A stretch of 62,683 nt of DNA from Oscillospiraceae bacterium (lineage in GTDB: Bacteria > Bacillota > Clostridia > Oscillospirales > Ruminococcaceae). Each line of letters starts with the position of its first letter. Positions within the stretch are counted from its first letter, which is position 1. Below the pieces are notes generated by a model. It was not told the DNA's origin. It made no database searches and worked only from the letters and a program-made list of their open reading frames with translations. The DNA is taken from NCBI GenBank assembly GCA_017547525.1, contig JAFYPL010000014.1:1-62683 (forward strand), written 5' to 3'. This document shows, piece after piece, positions 25,772-35,768 of this stretch. The position numbers and the translations under genes are program-made.

Positions 25772-26926
25772 TTATTCAGCTTCAAGAATTTTTTCTTCTC
25801 GCAGTCTTCTCTCGATATAAGGTGTAAGATTCAGATAATCACGGAATGCGGCATAGTTATCATATTCTTTCTGATTGAAACCACCATTTCTTATCGCACG
25901 GATTGCAAGGTTTTTAGGTGTGTGTTCTGTATCAATAAATTCCATTACAGACACATCAAAACCTATGGCTTTTAAGATCTGTGCGCGCAGACTATCTGTT
26001 GCAAGAGCTGAAAACCTCTCTTTCAGTATACCAAATTGAAGTATTGGCTGAAGATTGTCATTATGAATCTGTTTAAAAAATTCATGCTGGCAACAAGGTA
26101 CTGCAATAATGATTTTTGCATTAAATCGCAATGACTGTACTATACCTTCATCTGTTGCATTGTCACAGGCATGGAGCATAATAACCATATCCACGTCCTG
26201 TGTGCGGTCATAATCTTTGATATCTCCCTTCTGGAATTCCAGGGTTTCATATCCGAGATCTTTTGCAACCTTATTACAATAATCGATTACATCTTCTTTC
26301 AGGTCGAGCCCTGTAATATCAGCCTCTCTTCCCAGAATTTTAACCACGTAGTAATACAATGCAAATGTGAGATAGGCTTTACCACATCCAAAATCAACTA
26401 TTTTCAACGGTCTGTCCTGAGGTAATACATCCAGTGAAGTTTTCAGCAATTCAAGATACTTATTTATCTGACGAAATTTATTGTATCTTGCTTTTACAAC
26501 TCTGCCATCCTGAGTCATTACGCCAAGATATACAAGAAAGTCTATATTTTCACCTTCATTGAGTATATATTCTTTCTTTTTGTTATGTGCTTTAAGTGCA
26601 ACCTTTTTGCTTGGTGGCATAGTTTTAGCTTTTATTTTGCTGTTAAAGCAATTAATATGATAATCATTTTCTCGTCCATAAACCATGCACTGTGTAAAAT
26701 AGTTTTCTAACAACTGTGCTATTTCTGGCACCAGCTGCTCATAATCAACATTCTTATGTTTTACCTGTGCTTTTACTGTATATTCAAACTGAAATTTTAC
26801 ACCATCAGTAGCCTGATATGGGCGTACAGTTACTTTTGAATATTCACAGTCAGCCCCTTTTTTAAGGCCACTTATAACACAGAGGGCAATATCCTGCTCA
26901 AAATATTTTTTAAGTTTATCTATCAT
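25772..26926 (-). CDS. SAM-dependent methyltransferase, RNA-type PCC motif
   Basis: A 384-residue class I methyltransferase with an N-terminal accessory domain of about 170 residues. The SAM motif I is KIVDFGCGKAYLTFALYYY, followed by ITGLDLKEDVIDYC. A later VPCCQHEFF segment resembles the catalytic motif of methyltransferases related to the C-terminal part of GstCD. RNA is the likely target class, but the substrate is unknown. It follows ade by 2 nt and ends the ligA-gatCAB-ade unit just before a strong terminator. No frameshift or missing motif was seen. Confidence 0.82.
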   Translation of the reverse strand: MIDKLKKYFEQDIALCVISGLKKGADCEYSKVTVRPYQATDGVKFQFEYTVKAQVKHKNVDYEQLVPEIAQLLENYFTQCMVYGRENDYHINCFNSKIKAKTMPPSKKVALKAHNKKKEYILNEGENIDFLVYLGVMTQDGRVVKARYNKFRQINKYLELLKTSLDVLPQDRPLKIVDFGCGKAYLTFALYYYVVKILGREADITGLDLKEDVIDYCNKVAKDLGYETLEFQKGDIKDYDRTQDVDMVIMLHACDNATDEGIVQSLRFNAKIIIAVPCCQHEFFKQIHNDNLQPILQFGILKERFSALATDSLRAQILKAIGFDVSVMEFIDTEHTPKNLAIRAIRNGGFNQKEYDNYAAFRDYLNLTPYIERRLREEKILEAE

Positions 26927-26928
26927 AA

Positions 26929-28695
26929 TTATTCTTCCACAAATATAGGGATAAATTTCTGCTGGAGAACGTCCACAAGGCCCATATCACTGAATTTAAC
27001 TTTCGGAATAACAGGCAACGCAAGAGTAACAATTCTCAGCATCGGATTTTTCAGTTTAAGGCCTGCTGCATTAAGCGCTTTTTTCATATTCTGCACTTCA
27101 ACAGCCAGTTCATCATTCGGTTTATTACTCATAAGACCGCCAACATTAAGAACTACATTAGCCAGCACTTTACCATTTTCTGCAAGTGCCTGACCACCAC
27201 CTGTCTTTTTGAGACATTCGTACACAGCCATAGCATCTTCAGCATTTTTATATACAATGGAAATATTGTGACTGTCATGAGAAACTGTAGTACCCCATGC
27301 AGCATTGATTTCACCGAAATTCTTTACAATGCCTTTTGTGTATGTACCATTGCCATAACGATTTATAACTATAGCATAGTGCAGACTTTCGTCGCCACTA
27401 ATATCAACTATACTATCTTTTACAGGAAGTGTTATCTGTGTACATACAGAGCTGGAGCCATTATAATCCAGATATTCCATCACATTCAGTGTTGCTTTAT
27501 CACCATTTTCATACTTTAACTTGAAATCTTCTACTGTAAAGTCAGGTGCATTTACACTGTTTTCTTCTTCAAGATCAAAATGAATTGTAGGAATATCCGC
27601 AAGCAACACACCATCTTTTGCCACAACTTTGCCATCTGTAAATACGTATGATGGTTTAATTTCTTCCAAAGATGGCATAAGAAGCATATCAGCCACATAG
27701 CCCGGTGCAATTGCCCCATAGTTTTCGAATTTAGCAGCTTCCGCCGCATTGATTGTTGCGGATTTTATCGCTGTGATTGGGTCAAAACCACATTTTACTG
27801 CATCGCGCAGTACATCATTCATATGACCATCAGCAATAATTTCGTCTACTTCTCTGTCATCAGTACAGAATGTCAGTCTATCATAGAATTTTACACCATC
27901 AAGACCTTTTATAATTTCAGGAATGTTTTTGGCTATAGATGATGAACGCGCATCAACATACATACCACTTCGCATTTTTGGTTTTACTTCCCAATCGCTG
28001 CGAGTTTCATGACATGTAGTAGGGCCACCTATTCTGTAGGAAGACAGCATTCTTCCCGTAAGACCTGGTGCATGCCCCTGAATATATCTGCCATCATCTT
28101 CAAATACTTTCAGAATGTCCATCATTCTGTCATCAGCGTTTGCCACGCCAATAAAGTCCATTACCTCTGCCAAACCAATAATATTTGAAAGTGCCAGCAT
28201 CTTTCTGATATCTTCAGCTATAAATGTAGCACCTGCATTTTCCAGACCTGGTACCGCAGGTACACATGATGGAATATCAATGTACATTTTCATTGGCAAA
28301 CCTTCTGTCTGTGCATTCATATATTCCACAGCACGGATACCATACACGTTTGCTATTTCATGCGGGTCTGTAATTACCATAGTTGTACCATGTGGAATTA
28401 CAGCTTTAGCAAAATTACGCGGAATCATCATAGAACTTTCAATATGTACATGCGGGTCAATAAGACCTGGTGTAAGATACTGTCCCTGTGCATCAATCAC
28501 TTCTTTTGCATTTACAGTTTCGAAATCTTCAGTTTCTACATGAGCTATAAAACCATCATATACAAATACATTAGCTTTATACACTTCACCAGTAAATACA
28601 TTCACCAGATTAGCATTAGTAATAGCCAGATCAGCGGGTATTCTTCCCAGTGCCGCCATCATCAGTGCTTTTTTATCCTTTGGAAAGTATTTCAT
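26929..28695 (-). CDS. ade: Adenine deaminase
   Basis: Deaminates adenine to hypoxanthine in purine salvage. The start is the ATG giving MKYFPKDKKAL, preceded by GGAGG; an upstream frame to 28734 runs into the hairpin region and is discarded. The 588-residue protein has the amidohydrolase metal motif HVHIESSM, then VITDPHEIANVYG, GHAPGLTG and FCTDDRE, and the C-terminal ADE domain (SHDSHNISIVYKN). It lies 72 nt after gatB across a hairpin and 2 nt before a methyltransferase gene. No purine riboswitch fits in the short leader. Confidence 0.95.
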   Translation of the reverse strand: MKYFPKDKKALMMAALGRIPADLAITNANLVNVFTGEVYKANVFVYDGFIAHVETEDFETVNAKEVIDAQGQYLTPGLIDPHVHIESSMMIPRNFAKAVIPHGTTMVITDPHEIANVYGIRAVEYMNAQTEGLPMKMYIDIPSCVPAVPGLENAGATFIAEDIRKMLALSNIIGLAEVMDFIGVANADDRMMDILKVFEDDGRYIQGHAPGLTGRMLSSYRIGGPTTCHETRSDWEVKPKMRSGMYVDARSSSIAKNIPEIIKGLDGVKFYDRLTFCTDDREVDEIIADGHMNDVLRDAVKCGFDPITAIKSATINAAEAAKFENYGAIAPGYVADMLLMPSLEEIKPSYVFTDGKVVAKDGVLLADIPTIHFDLEEENSVNAPDFTVEDFKLKYENGDKATLNVMEYLDYNGSSSVCTQITLPVKDSIVDISGDESLHYAIVINRYGNGTYTKGIVKNFGEINAAWGTTVSHDSHNISIVYKNAEDAMAVYECLKKTGGGQALAENGKVLANVVLNVGGLMSNKPNDELAVEVQNMKKALNAAGLKLKNPMLRIVTLALPVIPKVKFSDMGLVDVLQQKFIPIFVEE

Positions 28696-28720
28696 AATTC
28701 TCCTCCTGCTATAAACAGAT

Positions 28721-28760
28721 AAGCTTAAAATCATATAGTCTCCCCTATGATTTTAAGCTT
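28721..28760. other. Long hairpin between gatB and ade
   Basis: AAGCTTAAAATCATA/TATGATTTTAAGCTT forms a 15-bp perfect stem with a 10-nt loop. It starts 8 nt after the gatB stop and ends 25 nt before ade. In the sense (minus) direction the following sequence ATCTGTTTAT is a poor tail. In the plus direction TCATTTTTTAC is better. It may partly terminate gatCAB transcripts, stabilise their 3' end, or tune ade. Confidence 0.6.
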
Positions 28761-28767
28761 TCATTTT

Positions 28768-30210
28768 TTACATGCTTTCGATTGCTGCAACAACCATATC
28801 TTTCAGCATAGCTGGGTTACCTTTGCCGCGGCTTTCTTTCATACACTGGCCTACTAGGAAGCCAACAACGTTTGTTTTACCGTTTTTAAAGTCGGCAACA
28901 GCTTTTTCGTTGTTTGCCAGAACTTTTTCAACGATAGCGTTGAGGGCACCTGTATCAGAAACCTGTGCAAGGCCTTTTTCTTTGATGATTTCATTAGGGT
29001 CTTTATCAGCATCCAGAATAACTTCCAGTACTGTTTTACCCGCAGCATTGGAGATAGTTTTCTTTTCGATGAGGCTGATCATTTCTGCCAGGTTTTCTGC
29101 TGTCAGTGCCAGATCTGTGATTTCACATCTTCTTTCGTTGAGCACTTTGTAGATATCGCCCAGAATCCAGTTAGATACTGATTTTGGTTCGCACTTACCT
29201 GTTGCAATAACAGCCTCAAAGAATCCAGCTGTATTTTTGTTCAGAGCCAGCAGTTCACTGTCTGCTCTGGACAGTTTGTAATCAGCCATATATCTCATTG
29301 TTTTAGCTACAGGCAGTTCAGGAATAGATGCTTTCAATTCATCGATTTTTTCCTGTGGCACTGTAAATGTCAGCAGGTCTGGATCTGGGAAGTAACGGTA
29401 GTCCTGTGCATCTTCTTTAGAACGCAGAAGAACGTTAACACCTTTTACATCGTCCCATCTTCTTGTTTCCTGCAGAATTTCACCACCAGCTTCCAGAACT
29501 TTAATCTGACGTGCTGCTTCATAAGTAATAGCACGATGTGCTGCGGAGAAGCTGTTTACGTTTTTCATTTCAACACGTGTACCAAATTCCTGTGAACCGG
29601 CTGGTCTTACAGAAACGTTTACGTCACAACGCACAGAACCTTCCTGCATTTTAGCATCAGAAATGCCAAGATACAGCAGTGTTGTATGAATTGTGTCAAG
29701 GTATGCTTTTGCTTCATCAGCAGAACGGATGTCTGGTTCAGAAACAATTTCAATCAGTGGTACGCCACAACGGTTATAGTCAGCCAATGTACCGCCCATT
29801 TTATCATCATGGATAAGTTTGCCAGCATCTTCTTCAATATGAATTCTTGTAACGCCGATTCTCTTTACATTATCACCCACCAGCACATCAAGGTAGCCAT
29901 TTTCACACAGTGGGATATCAAACTGGGAAATCTGGTAAGCTTTTGGAAGGTCAGGATAGAAATAGTTTTTTCTGTCATGTTTTGTTGTGCCATTGATTTT
30001 GCAATTCAGGGCATGACCCATTTTGATTGCATATTCAACAACCTGTTCGTTAAGAACAGGCAGTGTGCCTGGCAGACCCATACAAACAGGACATACGTTT
30101 GTATTTACTTCTGAACCGAATTTATTTTTGCAACCGCAGAAAATTTTTGTTTCAGTGGAAAGCTCTGCGTGAACTTCAAGACCCACAACAATTTCATAAT
30201 TGCTATTCAT
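28768..30210 (-). CDS. gatB: Asp/Glu-tRNA amidotransferase subunit B
   Basis: Kinase and tRNA-binding subunit of the GatCAB complex that converts misacylated Glu-tRNA-Gln (and Asp-tRNA-Asn) to the correct amide form. The 480-residue protein has the cradle domain with VGLEVHAELSTETKIFC, the zinc-site cysteines of the family (CGCKN and NVCPVCMGLPG), the LPKAYQISQFDIPL segment and a C-terminal YqeY-like tail domain. It follows gatA by 3 nt. A hairpin lies just downstream. Confidence 0.97.
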   Translation of the reverse strand: MNSNYEIVVGLEVHAELSTETKIFCGCKNKFGSEVNTNVCPVCMGLPGTLPVLNEQVVEYAIKMGHALNCKINGTTKHDRKNYFYPDLPKAYQISQFDIPLCENGYLDVLVGDNVKRIGVTRIHIEEDAGKLIHDDKMGGTLADYNRCGVPLIEIVSEPDIRSADEAKAYLDTIHTTLLYLGISDAKMQEGSVRCDVNVSVRPAGSQEFGTRVEMKNVNSFSAAHRAITYEAARQIKVLEAGGEILQETRRWDDVKGVNVLLRSKEDAQDYRYFPDPDLLTFTVPQEKIDELKASIPELPVAKTMRYMADYKLSRADSELLALNKNTAGFFEAVIATGKCEPKSVSNWILGDIYKVLNERRCEITDLALTAENLAEMISLIEKKTISNAAGKTVLEVILDADKDPNEIIKEKGLAQVSDTGALNAIVEKVLANNEKAVADFKNGKTNVVGFLVGQCMKESRGKGNPAMLKDMVVAAIESM

Positions 30211-30213
30211 AAC

Positions 30214-31662
30214 TTAAAACTCCTTTACTGCAAAGCCGCCAACTGTATTTTCGTAGCATTTTGCTATTGTCAGCAGTGTTGTTTCGCTGAATTTAGGACC
30301 CAGCACCTGGAAACCTATAGGCATATTATTACTGTCGAAACCACATGGTACGTTGATACCTGGCAGACCAGCAATATTCAGTGTAACTGTACAGATATCG
30401 CCTGCCCACATTGCTACAGGGTCGTCACTCTTTTCACCGATTCTGAATGCTGTTGTTGGTGAAAGTGGAGTAATGATTGCGTCACACTGCTTCAGTGCGT
30501 CTTCAAATTCTTTTCTGATCGCTTTCTGCAGCATTTTTGCCTTTTTGTAATAAGCATCATAGAAACCGCTGGAAAGTACATATGCACCGAGAAGGATTCT
30601 TCTCTGTACTTCTTCACCGAAGCCTTCGCTTCTGCTGGACAGGTACATTTCTTCCAGGCTGCCTCTTTTTGAACCTGTATAACCATATTTTACACCATCG
30701 TAACGGCCAAGGTTAGAAGAAGCCTCTGCACAAGCAATGATATAATATGCAGACAGTGCATAGTCTGTTGATGGCAGAGATACTTCAACAATTTCAGCAC
30801 CCTGTGCTTTAAGCACTTCAACTGCTGCATAAATTTTTTCTTTAACTTCTGCAGAGATACCTTCACCAAAGTATTCTTTTGGCAGACCAAGTTTCATGCC
30901 TTTTACACCAGCACCATAAGGTGTATATGTGTAATCTTTGCTTGTAGCATCCATTTTATCTCTGCCACAGATAGCTTTAAACAGCATAGCTGTGTCGTCT
31001 ACTGTTCTTGCCATAGGACCAATCTGGTCAAGGGAAGAACCATATGCAATAAGACCATAACGGGAAACTGCACCATAAGTTGGTTTCATACCTACGATAC
31101 CGCAAAGAGATGCAGGCTGACGGATGGAACCACCTGTGTCAGAACCCAGTGCCAGAGGTACCTGACTGGCTGCAACTGTAGCTGCAGAACCTGAAGATGA
31201 ACCACCTGGAACACGGGAAGTATCCCATGGGTTTCTAGCTACCTGGAATGCACTATTTTCACCAGAAGAACCCATAGCGAACTCATCCATTGTTGTTTTA
31301 CCGATAATAACTGCGCCATCAGCCAGCAGTTTTTCAACTACTGTAGCATTGTATGGTGGTACAAAGTTACCCAGCATTTTTGAACCTGCTGTTGTGCGCA
31401 GGTCTTTTGTACACATATTGTCTTTTACAGCTACAGGAATACCTGCAAGGTCAGCTACAGCTTCACCTTTAGCTCTTTTTTCATCAGCAGCTTTAGCCTG
31501 TTCCAGAGCCTGTTCAAAGTTATATGTGATGTATGCCTGAATATCTTTATCTGTTTTTTCAATTCTATCGATAACAGATTTTGTAATTTCAACAGATGTC
31601 ACTTCTTTTTTATCAAGAAGGTCTTTCATCTGGGTAGCGGTTAAGCTATATAATTTATCCAT
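30214..31662 (-). CDS. gatA: Asp/Glu-tRNA amidotransferase subunit A
   Basis: Glutaminase subunit that releases ammonia for the GatCAB transamidation. The 482-residue protein belongs to the amidase signature family. The catalytic lysine is Lys80 in PVAVKDNMC; the two catalytic serines lie in GGSSSGSAATVA and GSDTGGSIRQPA. Gene order gatC-gatA-gatB with 3-18 nt gaps supports one transcript. Presence of the complex is normal for Clostridia, in which glutaminyl-tRNA is often made by this indirect route. Confidence 0.97.
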   Translation of the reverse strand: MDKLYSLTATQMKDLLDKKEVTSVEITKSVIDRIEKTDKDIQAYITYNFEQALEQAKAADEKRAKGEAVADLAGIPVAVKDNMCTKDLRTTAGSKMLGNFVPPYNATVVEKLLADGAVIIGKTTMDEFAMGSSGENSAFQVARNPWDTSRVPGGSSSGSAATVAASQVPLALGSDTGGSIRQPASLCGIVGMKPTYGAVSRYGLIAYGSSLDQIGPMARTVDDTAMLFKAICGRDKMDATSKDYTYTPYGAGVKGMKLGLPKEYFGEGISAEVKEKIYAAVEVLKAQGAEIVEVSLPSTDYALSAYYIIACAEASSNLGRYDGVKYGYTGSKRGSLEEMYLSSRSEGFGEEVQRRILLGAYVLSSGFYDAYYKKAKMLQKAIRKEFEDALKQCDAIITPLSPTTAFRIGEKSDDPVAMWAGDICTVTLNIAGLPGINVPCGFDSNNMPIGFQVLGPKFSETTLLTIAKCYENTVGGFAVKEF

Positions 31663-31680
31663 TATTATTCTCCTTCTTAA

Positions 31681-31950
31681 TTAGTCAACTACTTTAGGGA
31701 TAAGGATGCAACCTGCAGCTGTGTATGGTGCATTTTTCAGCATTTCATCTCTTGGTGAAGAAGGCTGTACTTCGTCTTTACGCAGCTCCATTGTGTTTTC
31801 AGGGTCTACCAGTGAGCCTTCTGTGTCCAGGTCAGGCAAGTTTTCAACCATCTGAATAATATCTTCCATTTTTTTACGGAATTCTTCAATTTTGTCTTCT
31901 GGGATGGAAAGTTTTCCAAGTTTTGCAAGACGCTTGATATCGATTTCCAT
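31681..31950 (-). CDS. gatC: Asp/Glu-tRNA amidotransferase subunit C
   Basis: Small helical subunit that wraps around and stabilises GatA. The 89-residue protein shows the family pattern IKRLAKLGKLSIPEDKIEEF at the N-terminus and LVDPENTMELRKDEVQPS near the C-terminus. AAGGAG lies just before the ATG. It follows ligA by 19 nt, so DNA ligase and the amidotransferase are co-transcribed. Confidence 0.95.
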   Translation of the reverse strand: MEIDIKRLAKLGKLSIPEDKIEEFRKKMEDIIQMVENLPDLDTEGSLVDPENTMELRKDEVQPSSPRDEMLKNAPYTAAGCILIPKVVD

Positions 31951-31969
31951 ATTTATCTCCTTTAAAATT

Positions 31970-33976
<2,007 letters not shown>

Positions 33977-33982
33977 TTATAT

Positions 33983-34011
33983 ATTATATCAAAACTATTG
34001 TTTTTTTACAA
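33983..34011 (-). promoter_or_regulatory. ligA promoter
   Basis: Minus-strand -35 TTGTAA (34006-34011) and perfect -10 TATAAT (33983-33988) are spaced by 17 nt, 28 nt after the yunB stop. The leader is short (about 25 nt). Confidence 0.65.
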
Positions 34012-34039
34012 TACAATAACATTTTCACTGTTATTTGTT

Positions 34040-34687
34040 CTACTGGGTAAAAACCATGTTGTCAGATATATTATTGGGCACTTTCCCTATTATTACAGTC
34101 TGTGCAACACATACTTTTGTATCAAAACTGACTTCCGTAGAATAACTTGGTATCAACGCAGATGCATTTACTTTCAGGACAATAAATATCCTGTGGTTTA
34201 CCTGATTTATCCCTGTATGTTCAAAGTCGCTTTCAATGTCAGTTTCAACATATGCTATGGGTGTTATTCTGAAACGAAGCTTAGGACCTTTGTTATGAAG
34301 AAAATCTATATACGTAATGTTACCAATCGGAATATAAATATCTGTTTGTTCCAGCCGGTTTACCTTTTCGATTACCGATGCTGTAATCTGTGATTTCAGC
34401 CTGTTTACTTCCAACGTATTGTAGGACAACAAAGATACATCACCTTTTTCATCACGTGAAACGGTAATCAGATCTCCATATGACAACGGTGTCCTTTCCA
34501 TCTGTTCTATAATAGCAATATTAGCCGCCTGTGTTACCAGACTCTGCACTTTATAACAGGCTGTTTCAATCACAAGAGGACGCAACCTGCTGTCCAGAAA
34601 TATAAAAATAGTTGTGAACAAACCTAACAATATAAAAAGCCTGTTTTTCAATATTCCTCTGATACTTCTTTTTGCTTTCCTCTGCAT
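34040..34687 (-). CDS. yunB: Sporulation protein YunB
   Basis: Sporulation protein needed for efficient spore formation in Bacillus, where it is expressed in the mother cell. The 215-residue protein is shorter than the Bacillus form (about 250). It has one N-terminal membrane segment (LFILLGLFTTIFIFLDSRL) and an outer domain with QAANIAIIEQMERTPLSYGDL and the conserved GNITYIDFLHNKGPKLRFRI. It is monocistronic, between the pfkA terminator and the ligA promoter. GGTGAT lies upstream of the ATG. Possible sigma E elements upstream are too weak to call. Confidence 0.88.
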   Translation of the reverse strand: MQRKAKRSIRGILKNRLFILLGLFTTIFIFLDSRLRPLVIETACYKVQSLVTQAANIAIIEQMERTPLSYGDLITVSRDEKGDVSLLSYNTLEVNRLKSQITASVIEKVNRLEQTDIYIPIGNITYIDFLHNKGPKLRFRITPIAYVETDIESDFEHTGINQVNHRIFIVLKVNASALIPSYSTEVSFDTKVCVAQTVIIGKVPNNISDNMVFTQ

Positions 34688-34742
34688 AAAACATCACCTG
34701 TATCAGTATATTCGAAACCAACACTACTGTTACCGTAAAAAA

Positions 34743-34768
34743 TGCACCGCAGAAACTTCTGCGGTGCA
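34743..34768 (-). terminator. Terminator of the hprK-...-dnaE-pfkA operon
   Basis: TGCACCGCAGAA/TTCTGCGGTGCA forms a 12-bp GC-rich stem with a 2-nt gap (loop widens in practice), 17 nt after the pfkA stop. On the minus strand a clean TTTTTT run follows. Confidence 0.92.
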
Positions 34769-34785
34769 AATGATAGTAAAATACC

Positions 34786-35757
34786 TTAGATAGAAATAAC
34801 TTTTGCTACGCCTATCATCATTGGATCCAGTTCTTTTTTCATTGACAGTGCTTCTTCAATATCATAATCAATGATACCGTCGTTTCTCATAGCCACAACT
34901 CGGTTATAAACGCCTGCCTGTAACAGTTCGATAGCGTGTACACCCATCTGTGCTGCTACTACACGGTCACGCATGCTAGGTGAACCACCACGCTGTACAT
35001 GACCCAGTACTGTACCACGTGTATCAAGGCCTGTTTTTTCTCTGATTTCATCAGCAATTTTCAGTGCTTTACCAGCACCTTCAGCTACGATAACCAGGAA
35101 GTTTTTCTTGCCTTCTGCCTGTGTTTCCTGAATTCTTGCAATAACATCTTTATCGATGTCCCATGGCTGTTCAGGCACCAGAACAACAAGAGCACCTGTT
35201 GCAATACCAGTATTTACTGCCAGGTAGCCAGCATGTCTACCCATTACTTCTACTACAGAACATCTTTCATGGCTCTGTGTAGTATCACGGAGTTTGTCAA
35301 TCATTTCCATAGCTGTGTTAAGAGCCGTGTCAAAACCGATTGTATAGTCGCTACATGCAATATCGTTATCAATAGTACCTGGGATACCTACACATTTGAT
35401 ACCATGTTTAGCAATAGCCATACAACCACGGAAGGAACCGTCACCACCGATAACAACCAGTGCATCGATACCATGTTTTCTGCAGTTTGCAGCTGCTTTT
35501 TCCTGTCCTTCCGGAGTCATGAATTCCAGAGAACGTGCTGTATTCAGCATTGTACCACCACGATGGATGATTTCAGAAACACTTCTGAGATTCATATCAT
35601 AGATATCTTCTGTAATAAGTCCATTGTAGCCATGTCTGATACCTTTTACGGAAAAACCATTAAAGATAGCAGCACGAACTACTGCACGGATAGCAGCATT
35701 CATACCAGGTGCGTCGCCACCGCTGGTAAGAACACCAATAGTCTTAATTTCTGCCAT
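34786..35757 (-). CDS. pfkA: ATP-dependent 6-phosphofructokinase
   Basis: Committed glycolytic step: fructose 6-phosphate to fructose 1,6-bisphosphate. The 323-residue length is that of bacterial ATP-dependent enzymes. Visible motifs are GVLTSGGDAPGMNAAIR at the ATP site, VVIGGDGSFRG, the catalytic TIDNDIACSDYTIGFDTA and EVMGRHAGYLA. Gly in GGDGSF (rather than Asp) indicates ATP rather than pyrophosphate use. It follows dnaE by 11 nt, a common Firmicute pairing, though pyruvate kinase does not follow here. Confidence 0.96.
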   Translation of the reverse strand: MAEIKTIGVLTSGGDAPGMNAAIRAVVRAAIFNGFSVKGIRHGYNGLITEDIYDMNLRSVSEIIHRGGTMLNTARSLEFMTPEGQEKAAANCRKHGIDALVVIGGDGSFRGCMAIAKHGIKCVGIPGTIDNDIACSDYTIGFDTALNTAMEMIDKLRDTTQSHERCSVVEVMGRHAGYLAVNTGIATGALVVLVPEQPWDIDKDVIARIQETQAEGKKNFLVIVAEGAGKALKIADEIREKTGLDTRGTVLGHVQRGGSPSMRDRVVAAQMGVHAIELLQAGVYNRVVAMRNDGIIDYDIEEALSMKKELDPMMIGVAKVISI

Positions 35758-35768
35758 TATTTCACCTC

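Noticed and set aside
28696-28767. A purine riboswitch upstream of ade
   Set aside because: The 72-nt space is filled by a simple 15-bp hairpin; there is no three-way junction or conserved purine-aptamer loop sequence.
34688-34742. A sigma E promoter for yunB
   Set aside because: AATATACT and GATACAGG resemble the -10 pattern, but no -35 fits at the right spacing; not strong enough to annotate.
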